64,000 nt of DNA, from contig CAMZMU010000012.1 of assembly GCA_947311845.1 (NCBI GenBank), forward strand, positions 5,602,446 to 5,666,445, written 5' to 3'. Origin of the DNA: Poa pratensis (Eukaryota > Streptophyta > Magnoliopsida > Poales > Poaceae). Position 1 is the stretch's first letter, and each line of letters begins with the position of its first letter. Shown one piece after another: positions 22,313 to 33,240 of the stretch. The position numbers and the translations under genes are program-made. The notes under the pieces were generated by a model, which had not been told where the DNA came from, ran no database searches, and saw nothing but the letters and a program-made list of their open reading frames with translations.

Positions 22313-22782
22313 CGCTAGCCGAGGGTTAACCGAGGGAGTGAAGGGGTGCGTCGTCGAGGTCGGGATCAAACAAGGCGGTTTATCCAGCTTCGGATCTCGC
22401 AGCGGTGGCGAGGTCCTACGTGCTGCCATAATTTACTATATGAGCAATAGCCTTGTACAGATTACAATGAGGTCAGATGTCGCCTTAAAGGTGTCCCTGG
22501 TCCGGCTTATATAGGCGGCCGGACCTAGGGTTACAAGGTGATTACGCATCCGACAAGTATACAGAGTCCTAAACCTAGCCTGCAAGTCTGCCGCCTTCCG
22601 TCTTAATCTTGGTGGTGTCATGGGCTTCGGTCTTGGGCCTCCTCCTTGTCGGCATCCGCCAACCTTTGTCGTCAGCTATCTGGGCCGCCCGGCAGGCAAA
22701 GCCTTCACCGCCACTAAGGGCCACCCTGGACTAGCCGGATTGATCCATGCTGGTGATATCCCTAGTTGGTATATCACCAACA
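22313..22782 (-). repeat. X 3' LTR, main part
   Basis: This is the 470-bp remainder of the LTR cut by N, matching 52820-53289. It contains a TATATAAG promoter box on the minus strand near 22507-22514. The 5' LTR copy reads TATTTAAG at that place. Confidence 0.95.
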
Positions 22783-22798
22783 TTAGCCCCCGGAAGGG
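22783..22798 (-). promoter_or_regulatory. X polypurine tract
   Basis: TTAGCCCCCGGAAGGG on the plus strand is purine-rich on the minus strand and abuts the 3' LTR. Confidence 0.7.
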
Positions 22799-23335
22799 TT
22801 GAAGTTCTCCAGGCGCCGCCTTCTTTTGTCGGCGACGTCCGTCTTGTTTCTTGAATGTAGGCGGCTGAAGAGCTTGAAGCATTCCGAAGTCGAAGTAAGC
22901 GGCGATCCGTCTAAAGTAGTTGGAACAATGCTGCCAACATGGGAAAGACGGCATGACTGCTTGTCAGGAATCTTCCATGTGTGCTCTTGTCAAACTGACC
23001 AGTCTCGTCAAATGTTGACGGATGACGTCACGAAGTCCACGACAGTTTGAACTTATATGTGCGTCATGGTTACCTTCCCACTACGTGCAGAAATCGAGGT
23101 GATGGCCTCGCTTGCCGTCGCCACGACGTGCAAAACATGGACGCGTGGCGGAAATCGTGGGCTCCGGCTATCTCGCGCACGAATCACGGAGAAGGGGTGA
23201 TAAATACCCAAATTCCCCACATGGTGAAGTTCACTTCCCATTTGCCCACTCCACCGCTGCCTCTCCCTCTCCCTCGAGCGCTCCTCCATCTGCATCGCAC
23301 TCCGGTGACCTTCCTAGTGGCGCACTCCCCACCAC
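22799..23335. other. X region upstream of the antisense gene
   Basis: About 540 bp with no convincing ORF. It should include the promoter and 5' leader of the plus-strand antisense gene. I see CCTCTCCCTCTCCCTC pyrimidine tracts at about 23260 but no clear TATA box. Confidence 0.4.
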
Positions 23336-26300
23336 ATGGCAAGCATCGGCGAGCAAGATACTGGAGCGACGGCGGCGGCTGCGGCAACATTACTCGCTGC
23401 AGCGGGATCTGGAACCGTGACGGCGACGGCGGCGACGAGCTCCGCACCGTTGTATTCTTCTTTCCCCGCCATGGTCACAGGCGGGGTGACTTCGTCCTCT
23501 CCAGCGCCGGTGGCGCCCATCACCACGGCGTCCCCCTCCTTCCCTTTGCCATCCATGGCGACGGCGGACGTCGAACCTGCGGCCACCCCAGAGGTTCCCG
23601 CCGGTGACACTGTGGTTGAGGAAGATGAGGTGACGGATCTGGGCTCCCGCTACTGGCTGCCGTTATGCATGACGGAAGAGTACCTGAAGAAGCTAGAGGA
23701 AGGCGGCTTCTTGCCGTCCAAAGTGGATTGCGAATGGCGGCTACCAGGCGACGAAGCGGTCCCTGACCCCCAAGATGGATAGAGGGTTGTCCTAGTTTCA
23801 CACCTCCTCCGCGGTATGACCTTACCGCCCTCCGCCTTCTTTTCCGCCGTCCTCAAGCACTACAGGCTGCAACCACACAACATTGCGCCCAATAGTATTT
23901 TAGTACTGGCCGGCTTCCAAGCACTATTTGAGGGCTACTTAGGCATAGCACCTACTGTAGAACACTTCAAGTACTGCTTTTTGTGCCGCCGGCAAACCAT
24001 ACCAGGCGGCTAGCTGGCAACTGCGGTAGTGTAACTTTCAACTGCCGCCAAGGTGACTGGTACCCAAAGATCCCGTACATTGAGTCGGTGAAGAACTGGA
24101 CCAGCACCTTTTTCTACTGCAAGGACATCTCAGCACCCGGCAACACGGTGGGGATCCCTGCTTTCGTCAACGGTCCGCCAACCTACAAGGCTTGCTGGAC
24201 GGAGAAGGCGGCGACCGACTTGCCGGAGGAACACCGTATTGCTTTTAGGCGGATCGAGTTCCTCACCAAGATAATGGAGCCTCCCCACCTTGACGGAGTT
24301 GACACTGTCCTATGCTGGCTATCAAGGCGGATTATGCCGCTTTGCCATCACCCCTTGAAGATGTGCGGATACAAGGCGGAGACGACCAACACAGGTAGCA
24401 CCACTCTCGATGAGAAAGTGTTGCTGTATCGGTTGAGAGAGCTCATCCAGCCCAAGCAGATAAAGGTGGCCGAAGGCGTTGCCATGTTCACCCATGACAA
24501 TCCAGGCCCAGAGGTAAGCCGGAGGTTTCCTGTACTCACTTGCTTATTCTGTCTATTTGTTGCTGGATTGACGGTGCTTTGTCTTTAGCTGAAGAGCTTG
24601 ACGGACGCTGACTTGGCTCCGAACTGGTACCACCCTGGGACCGGCAAGACCAGGAAGCGCAAGATTGGCGGCCCTTCCTCCACCAAGGACTTGGAGAAGA
24701 GGAAGAAAGCGGCCGTCACCGCCGAGGCGGAGGATGAGACCTTGGGGAGCAATGTTCCCACAAAGCGGTAAATAGGCTTTTGCTTTGCTCACTTACCCTT
24801 TTGCTGCGTGTCTGCTAACCTGCCTTTACTCCCATTGCAGAGCGAAGCCTACCATGGCCAAACTTCGCTCCAACCTCAAGATAGCTGCCGGCAGAGGCAA
24901 GCCGCCAAAGTCTTCCCCAGCCACTGCACCATCCACACCTGCCGCCAATACTCCCGCGGTCCTCTGCCCGGGAACATTTATGGCGGACAACGTGGTGATA
25001 ACTGGTGCTGCACAGGCGGCTGCGGAGAAGGCGGCGGTCAAGAAATCTGCTGCCGGCGTCTCTACGTCAAGAGTGGCTGAAGCTTCGGCTAGTGATGCTG
25101 CCCACTTTATTGCCATGAAACAAGAAGCGGCGGACGAAATGGGAGAGAGCATCGGCGCGACCTCCTCCGATCCCGGCCATGGACTTGGCGGGGGAGTAAA
25201 AGATGTGCGGCAAACACGGAGGACCATGCGGAGGGCACCGGCAACTGGTACTCGCACATGAAGGAACTCCACGGTCTTCTTCACGAACAACTTGAGGTAT
25301 GAATAACCCATAGTCGCAGCCCCCGAGCACTTTGGCGGCTAAAAGATTTTTTAGCCGGCGGAGTGATCTTTTGACTATGAAGCTTAACCTTACCGTTGTT
25401 TCGCGTGTCTTTTTAGGCCACTCTTGCCTCGAACCTGGAGCTGTTCCATGCCCAGGAGAAGAAGATCAAGGAGTGCCGCCAACTGCATCAAGATATCGAG
25501 CTGAAGGACGCCCAAATTGCGAGTTTGGAAGAAGCTCGCAAAAAGGATGAAGGTGACAAATCTTTTTACCTTCTTAACGTCCGCCAACTTTCTGGTTTTT
25601 CCTCCGACAAGTATTTTAGTTGGATTTTTCCATGCTTTTTTCAGAATTGCTAAACAATGCACAAGATATCCTCAAGAGCTCAACAGACATGAAAGCTTTA
25701 ATTAACGAAGTTGTAGATCTGGCCAACGAGGTCATGAAACTGAAGGTGGATCACGCCAAGGAGCTGGAGGCGCGACACATGGCGCATGCCACCGCGGTGA
25801 GCAAGTTGACGGAGCAGATGAAAAATCTGAGCGACAACCTTGCCGAGGTGACCAAAAACTCCCAGCTTCAGCAAGAGAAGCACGCTAAGGCCGTCCAGCT
25901 AGCCGAAGAGACACATGCCTGGCACCTGGACGAGATCAACACCATCCATGAGCATGTCCTTGGTAACGATTTTTCCCTTAATGTTATTTGAGTACTCGAA
26001 TCACTTGTTGTATTTGCTAACTCTGAAGTTTCGCTTTTCAGCTCCGGCAAACCTTAGCGACAACGAGGATACCTCGCCCCGCCTCGCGCGCATTCTGAAA
26101 GCTGGTGAGATAATCACCAATATCATCGACACGGGCAAGGTTTTTTCCGCCAAGTTCTTCCCGGGCGAGCAGAGTGATCCCGTTATCCTCGAGGCATTGC
26201 CAGAGGTGCTGAAGAAGGCGGCCAACGAACACGAGAATGTGCTATGCTCCGCCGCACGTGGTAGCGCTTTCACTGATGGCTGCTTGGTATCCGGAAGCCG

Positions 26301-26391
26301 ACATGCACCAGGTGACGGAGTTCATGACAACAGAAGATGAACATGGCAAGTCCATTGACCCGAAGAAGGTGATGGCCTCCGTCTCCAGCTA

Positions 26392-29300
26392 TGTAACAGC
26401 CCAAAGTTTGAGAACCTAAATATGTGAATAAAATTTTCGCTTTTCCTTTCTTGTGCATCATGGCATCCTTAATAAAATTGCTCAAGAAAATATAACATGG
26501 AAAAACCTCAAATATGAATTGCTGCATTCCCAAATTCAAATCAATGGAAGCGTTCAAGCTTGCAAAACAAGAATACTTTGACATCCTATAATTGTCAAGG
26601 AAGTTCCAAGAGTTCAAAAATGATATATTTGAACTTGCTTGAAAAATTGTATTTAAGAAAATAACATATCTAAACCCTATGAAGGAAAGTTGTCCAAAAC
26701 ATTTTATTTTGAAACATCACTTTTTTTGGAGCTTCTACATGTTGTGGGGAGGCTACATGAATATTTCCAGATTTTTGTAAAATGTTTCAATGCCTCAATT
26801 AAATCACTTAAGCTACTGCGTTTAAAAAGGAAATAAAGAAAAACAGAAGAAAAAGCAGGCAGGGGGTTTTATGTAAAAAGGCCATCTTCTTCCTGTCGCC
26901 ACAGTGGCCGCGGCATGGCGCCAGTGGCAAGCTCGCCAATGTGCCGCGCTCCACCTGCCACGTGAAGGGGATAAGAAGGCCACCAAGGCGCTCCTTTGCT
27001 CCCCCTCCCTCACTCATCCACTCACCTGCTCCCTCTCCCTCTCCTTTCCTCTGCCTCGGCTGAAACCCTAGCACCATGGCCGAGCTCGCCGCCGTCGATT
27101 GAGACCGCCTGGAGCAGATCGAAGACCACCGGAAGCTCCGCCTCCATGTCCTCTACATCCTCGCCGAAGGAATCGAGCCGGGGCGCCTCCGTTCGCGAGC
27201 TCTACGCTTTCTTCTTCCTCTCCGGCCGCCGCGCGTCGAGCAAGCTCGCCGCCGACTACGACCTCCTTCATCTCCTCCGTGCTGTCCCACGTGTCGAGGG
27301 TGAGCTTGCCTCTCTCCTGGACATGCTTGTCCCCCTCCTCTCCCTCTCCTTCGCCGCGTAGCCGTAGCTCCGCCGTAGCCCGTAGCACGCCGCCGCACGT
27401 CCTCGTCGCCGGAGCCCATCCCAGTGACCATTTGGTCCATAGCGCCGCCACTAGGTACCCCGTACTCGTGCGTGTCGAGTGCGAGCGTCAGTAGGTCCCC
27501 GCGCGCAGTAGAACGTCGCATCCGTGCACCTCGCCGCCGGTGGTCACGGCGGCCGCGCGCGTCGTCGTCGTGCACTGTCACCACCATATATTGGTGCGCA
27601 CCCGTATACTAACACAAGCGCGAGCCAGCCCAGTGGCTAGCACACGCGCGCACGCCCGCGAGACGCGAGTTCGAATCCCGCTCGGCGCACTGCCTTTTCC
27701 ATTTTATTTCACACGCTGACAGCCGGGGCCCACTCGTCAGTGGCCCAGCGCCCGCCTGCGCCGCGTCAGCGCCAGCGTGGCCGAAGGCCCCACTGGCCAG
27801 TAGCTGTGGGTAGCCCAGCCCCACTGAGAAACGGTTTGGTTAAAATTTCTGGAAAATAAAAGAAAAGTCAGAAATTTGGATAAACTTGCAAAATTCATAA
27901 CTTTTTGAATATTGATCCAAAAATTACAAATAAGATATCAAAAATTTTAGAAAAATAAACTCTAACTGTTAATACTATTCCAATGTTCAACGAAATAGTT
28001 TAAATGACTGTTTCTTGAACTTTACTAAAATGGCAGAATTAAAAGGCATTTTAGAAAATTCATAACTTGAGAAATAACAGTCCAAACTTTACGAATGACC
28101 TACCAAAATGATCAGCAATTAATCTCCTACATGTGTCATCATGTTTCCAAATATGGATAATTACTTTTAGTGCTGTTTAAATGAGATTGCTAAAATAACA
28201 GATTTAAAAGGAATTTATAAATTCAATAACTTTATAATGGTTCATCAGAAAAATGTGTTCTTTATATCAAAATGCTCATAAAAATATGAACTAACCAGTA
28301 ACATCATTTTCATGCATGATTGAACAAATTTGCAGTACTGTACTTTTAAAAGTTAGGAAAATCATTAAGTTAAATGTGGGGTTATACTTTTCTCCAGTTG
28401 GAATAATTATATTTGACACCCCATTTAAATTGATAGATAGTTTTTAGTAAATTCCAGTGCATTAAAAATGTCATGCCATCATGTGTTTGTGCATTGCATT
28501 TGTTATGCATGTGTGGTTATTGATTGTCTCTTTCCGGTGTTTTTATGCATCGATAGATCAAGCAGTCGGGGTTCCACCGCAATACCCCGACGACCCGTAT
28601 TACCAGCCTGCTGAACAAGGCAAGCGTAATCCCCCCTCTGAGCATGTCTTCTCCTATGTTTCCGCAATTATTTTCTCCACTATAATATTGCATTCGGTTC
28701 TAGATGTCTTTTGCTTGGATTAGAGTATCCTACTAGTTGCATTAGAAATCTGTTGCCATTACCTGTATCCTTCCTAATATACATAGGATTGAAGTGTTGG
28801 CCTGAGTTAACTATATCTGCTAGGTATAAGCTTAGCCATGCTTAGTTAAATGTTAGATGTCCGGTGGATGTTTCATTGATGGAACAGTTGATGGAATGGC
28901 CGGATGTGGTGGAAAATTGTGGTGACGGATAATAAACTGCTTAAAGGCGGGGATGAGAGGCCACGGGGGATGTGGTGTGTTGTCTCGTTCTCGCCTCCTA
29001 GATGCGAGTTCTCGCCTTCGAGCCAAGACCGAGCGTGCACCCATGCGTGGGCCTAGTGAACCCCCATCGACCGACTAACTTGGGAGGGGCTAGCCAGGGT
29101 CCTCTAGTTTGAGCTTCCATTTGCGCGTGCGTGGAGATGGTGGCCAGGACTGGGATGAGGTTGGTGGTGTTTAGGAAAATGAGTGGCCACGGGGCAGGGT
29201 GTTGGAAGCACTGAACCTGTCACGTCCTCACTGATGATCCTCGGTTAGTCTCAAGCAAGGTAAAGGTTGTAACCGCTCCCACTCAGCCGGCTCTCCACGG

Positions 29301-30240
29301 AAGAGAGCTAATGTTCAGGCAATGGGCCGGACGGTACGCGTGGAAAATATTGTACACCCCTGTAGGGTAAATCTTTTGAAAAGCCGTGTCCGCGGTTATG
29401 GACGACTTGGTGCCGGATTCAGAGACCATAGGAAACATGAACCGAATGATTAAAACTTGACCTCAAGAATGCAAGGTTGACTTCCTCGAGGGTGATTCGG
29501 GGAGGTGCCTTAGTAGACAGTTGAAGTGATTGATGGAGGTTGTTGATGAGGATGATCAAAAGAAAAGAGTTTACTTCTTATCCCCTTTGAAAATATTCTG
29601 ATTAGTCGATGCCAGATGTCTTTTATAAAGAAAACCAGCTTTATGCAAAACAGCCATAAAACCTTTGTAAGCCAATCATCGAACTCAACGTAGTCTAGTA
29701 ATCTTGCAGAGTTCGTCGAACTCAACGTTGCTTTGTTGATTCTTTCAGAAGAGGACTTCACCGACCTTGAAGGTGGGTTCTTTGTGGACATCGACGAATA
29801 GTCTGGGGTTCCCAGGTGGCAGCTTGGGACATCCCGGAACAGCTGGCGCAGGGAATGTTTATCTATAGGCCTCTTAGGCCATAATTTGGATCTTGTTGTT
29901 TAGAACAACTTAATTCGCTTCCGCATGATGTACTGTTAGGTCTGTGACCTCTGGTTGTAATATTTGCTATCTTTCTCTACTATAAGAGTTGAACTATAAT
30001 GCTTTGAGTCGTAGAGTCTGTGATGTGCCAGTTGTTCCACAAGTCTTGATCTCTCTATTATGCATTGATAGTTGTGCCTGCGTTATGGCATAAATCAGGG
30101 AGTTGCGTTGCCGATGATCCATTCCGAGCAACGCCTGCCTATGGTTTTGGCCTGGGGATGGTAACCCAGTAACCTCCGGTTGTATCGCATGACCGGTGAC
30201 ACATAGCATCTCTGTATAGTTCCGGGGTCGGGGCGCCACA
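26392..30240 (+). mobile_element. S: solo LTR of a long-LTR Gypsy element
   Basis: A single 3849-bp unit begins TGTAACAGCCC and ends GGGGCGCCACA. The flanks are AGCTA (26387-26391) and GGCTA (30241-30245), a target duplication with one mismatch. It sits in the last exon of X's antisense gene, whose reading continues on both sides. There is no second LTR, primer site or internal domain, so recombination between LTRs has removed the rest. Orientation is set by the TG...CA ends only and is uncertain. ORFs inside (for example 26996-27494) are GC-rich chance frames. Confidence 0.85.
27618..27688 (+). ncRNA. tRNA-like sequence inside solo LTR S
   Basis: The ends GCGCGAG and CTCGGCGC pair as an acceptor-like stem with one bulge. 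AGCC-CAGT-GGCT forms a D-arm-like hairpin, and GAGTTCGAATCC matches the pol III B box. There is a GC-rich middle arm. It is about the length of a tRNA but has no clear anticodon loop or discriminator. It may be a captured tRNA or tRNA-derived SINE head. Confidence 0.4.
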
Positions 30241-30438
30241 GGCTACGCTACTCTAGTCGCCAACATGGTGGACCTTCGGCTCTTTTACAAGTTGCATCCT
30301 GATCCTCATCTTGCTATAGGCAAAACCTCCTTGGCGGCCGACGAAGATGCCACGTCTGGAGAAGGCGAAGCCTTGGCTGACGAGCGCAACCCCCAGGATG
30401 GCGGAGCCAGCCCCAAGGATGCCGGCGTCAGCCCCTAG

Positions 30439-31022
30439 GACATCGAGACGGCTTCCCCCAAGGCGACAACACCTTAGGCTTCTTCCCCTGCAAGCATGGC
30501 ACAAGTAAATGTGTTAAACTGTTAACGCTAAAAAACTTGTTTTATTCTGGGATGTAAATATTTTTGTTGGGCCAAACTTTTATGCTACACTTGGCGGTAG
30601 ACTTATTTAATTGGCCCGCCTTAATATGTATCTGTATTTATGGTTTTAGCTTTTTTGTATGTTGGCGGAACCTCATCTCAGTTACTTTAGCTGTGCCAAC
30701 CAGGTACAATACCAATTAGTTTAGACACAGAGACCAAAGCCGGCATGTTGGTGCCAACGACATATTACTAGGCAACCCACACACAAACAGATAGTCATAC
30801 AAGGCGGTGCAAAGGTTGTTTGCTTAGATTTTAGCCGGCAGACGGCAAATGTCAAAAAAGTTGGAACCACTAGCACGGAGCAAGAAAAAATTTGGGTAAC
30901 TTTTGACATAACAGATATATGATTGCAAGAAAAGACAAAAGATGGCATGATCTCAAAGCGGAATGAGTAAACCACAGACTTTTATTTCATAATCATATAG
31001 TACTTATTACAATTAAAAATTG
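30439..31022. other. X intergenic region between antisense gene and pol
   Basis: The convergent 3' ends of the antisense gene (left) and integrase (right) face each other across this gap. It is AT-rich with no ORF of note, and is probably two 3' untranslated regions. Confidence 0.5.
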
Positions 31023-31428
31023 CTAATTGTAAAAAGGATGTAGCTGCTCAATGTTCCAAGGCCGCTCTGTTTCGTCATACTTGTCGTTGACCTTCCTTTT
31101 GCGCTTACGGCCTCGCTTCTTCCTATATCCATCTCGTATATCTACCAGGTAGTAGGATCCATTGAGCAGTGCCTTGCTGACCACAAAGGGTCCTTCCCAT
31201 GGCGGGGATAGCTTATGCAAGCCCTTCATGTCTTGGATTAAGCGGAGGACCAGGTCACCTACTCTGAAACTGCGTTGTCGCACTCTTCGACTGTGATAGC
31301 GTCGCAAATTCTGCTGGTAGATAGTGGATCGTGCGATGGCAACGTCTTGTCCTTCGTCAAGTAGGTCATGGCCATCCTGTCTTACATCTTCTGCGTCCTG
31401 TTCGACGTAGGCTTGAATTTTGGGGGAG
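31023..31428 (-). pseudogene. X integrase C-terminal part
   Basis: From the W insertion to a stop at 31023, the minus strand encodes a helical segment, then VRQRSFRVGDLVLRLIQD and LSPPWEGPFVVSKAL, then a basic Arg/Lys tail ending NIEQLHPFYN. The GPF module is the classic C-terminal part of Gypsy integrases. It is separated from the integrase core (39841 onward) by element W. Confidence 0.9.
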
Positions 31429-33224
31429 TGATGTCTACTATAACTTCTAATCTTGTAGACAGTGTTGGGCCTCCAAGTGCAGAGGTTTGTAGAACAGCAG
31501 CAAGTTTCCCTTAAGTGAATCACCCAAGGTTTATCGAACTCAGGGAGGTAGAGGTCAAAGATATCCCTCTCAAGCAAACCTGCAATTAAGATACAAAAAG
31601 TCTCTTGTGTCCCCAACACACCTAATACACTTGTCAGATGTATAGGTGCACTAGTTCGGCAAAGAGATAGTGAAATGCAAGTAATATGGATGATTATAAG
31701 TGGTAATTGCAATTTGAAATAAAAATGGCAGCAAGCAAACATGAGACAAAGTGAGAGCAAACGGTGTTTCAATGCTTGGAAATAATGCCTAGGGATCATA
31801 CTTTCACTAGTGGACACTCCCAACAATAATAATATAATTCAATACATAAATATTTCCTCTTCACTATGCTACTCTGAACTATTCTCCCGTTGGATAGAAA
31901 TACCAATCTACTGCGTAGGGCTACAAGAGCACACCTTAAAGTCTGAGTGAACAAACACCACAATATCATAGAACACCAAGACCATCGCGTAGGGCTACAA
32001 AAGCACACCTTAAAGTCTGTCTTCCACATCTAGGGAACCCCAATGTCACTATGAGCGCCCCAAAATAGTACTAAACAAACACCACAATTTTATAGTGACA
32101 ACCAACAAAAGAACAACTCATGATAAGTATTCCTGTAATCTTTAGCCTAAGAGTCACACACGGTGCGCACACTGTCAACTTCGCACCATGGGACAAAGGT
32201 GACTCCGGAGATTACATTAATAAAACCACTTAAGTAGCATAATTCATAAGATAACGAAGAGTAACATCCATGGATCCAACTAGATTACAAAGCTAATGAT
32301 CACATAAAGATCACACCATGGGAGAGAGAGATGAACTACATAGCTACCGGTAGAGCCCTCAGCCTCGGTGAAAACTACTCACACATGGTCATGGTGAGCA
32401 CACTTGATGGAGAGGTTGATGAAGAGGTGCAGCCCGGAGTGGAGGCGGCGGCCCGCAGCAGCCACGGTGAGGCGGCGGCGGCCCTCGGGCGGCGGCCCTT
32501 GGCCCCCTTCTTCTTCCTTGGTGATGGTGCAGCAATGGAGGAGCTCCCCCCCCCTCCTTGGCGGCTGCCAAGAGGAGGAAAATTCGTGGCTTTTGGTGGC
32601 TTGCTTGGAAAATAGGGTTTCCCTTCATTATATAGAGGTGGAGATGCAATCTAGGCCATGGGATGGATGCCCCTTTGATCCAAGGGCTCTTGGGCACCTC
32701 TAGAAGCTTCCAAGGAACCCCTCTCAGCCCTAATGAGGCTCCAATTCGTGTCTTGGCCGAATCCATCAAATTTGGTAAGAGTTGGAGTCAATAAAGTCAC
32801 AATCTTTCAGATTCTCGTCATCCCATATAGGGCTGCAGTAAATCGGGAATATCTCGGCCGTCCGGACTCGGAATTGGGCGAATTTTAAGTCTAGATCGAT
32901 TCTCGGAAAATTCTCTGCAACTTTGTCTTCTGTCAGGTTTCCGTTTGACGTCGTCTTCGGGCCCAAACGTGACCATTTTCAAAAAAACGTTTCCAGACAG
33001 ATTTCAGGAAAGTCCCAATTCGACTCCAATATGGTTTCCTTTTATATTTTTGATAATTCCTACACAACAAATAGGAAAACAAGAAGATTTTGCACTTTGG
33101 AAACTATTAGTAGGTTAATCCAATAAATGTCATAATATGATATAAAGTGTATATAAAACATGTGCCAATTGACATAAAACATGCATGGAACATCAAAAAT
33201 TATAGATACGTTTGGGACGTATCA
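31429..33224 (-). repeat. W 3' LTR
   Basis: This LTR is 1796 bp. A TATATAA box on the minus strand lies at 32628-32634. It contains two diverged copies of the GGGCTACAA(G/A)AGCACACC module around 31917 and 31991. Confidence 0.93.
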
Positions 33225-33240
33225 AGCATCCCCAAGCTTA
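33225..33240 (-). promoter_or_regulatory. W polypurine tract
   Basis: AGCATCCCCAAGCTTA on the plus strand abuts the LTR end, as in E1 and N. Confidence 0.7.

Larger units (their letters stand above)
23336..30438 (+). pseudogene. Antisense intron-containing gene of X ('putative gypsy type transposon' family)
   Basis: The gene is on the plus strand, opposite to X's gag-pol. Likely exons are 23336-24513, 24589-24767, 24841-25296, 25417-25552, 25645-25962 and 26042 to 30438, with solo LTR S removed. The five introns begin GT and end AG. Exon 1 has an Ala/Thr/Ser-rich start, an acidic patch, then LVLAGFQALFEGYLGI and IPYIESVKNWTSTFFYCKD, typical of the PF04195-type plant family. Exons 3-5 are basic, then coiled-coil (KELEARHMAHATAVSKLTEQ). 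The last exon continues cleanly across S (LVANMVDLRLFYKL). A TAG near 23780 and frameshifts near 24010, 25250 and 26240 disable it. Its role is unknown. Confidence 0.75.

Noticed and set aside
26996..27587. Overlapping Ser/Pro/Arg-rich ORFs within solo LTR S
   Set aside because: They are GC-rich chance frames on both strands with no domain, inside an LTR.
27618..27688. A functional tRNA gene
   Set aside because: There is no convincing anticodon loop, the acceptor stem is bulged and the T stem imperfect. Kept only as a tRNA-like sequence.
32331..32769. ORFs in both W LTRs (also 38860-39416) resembling a small protein
   Set aside because: Their frames differ between the two LTR copies through indels, so they are not conserved.
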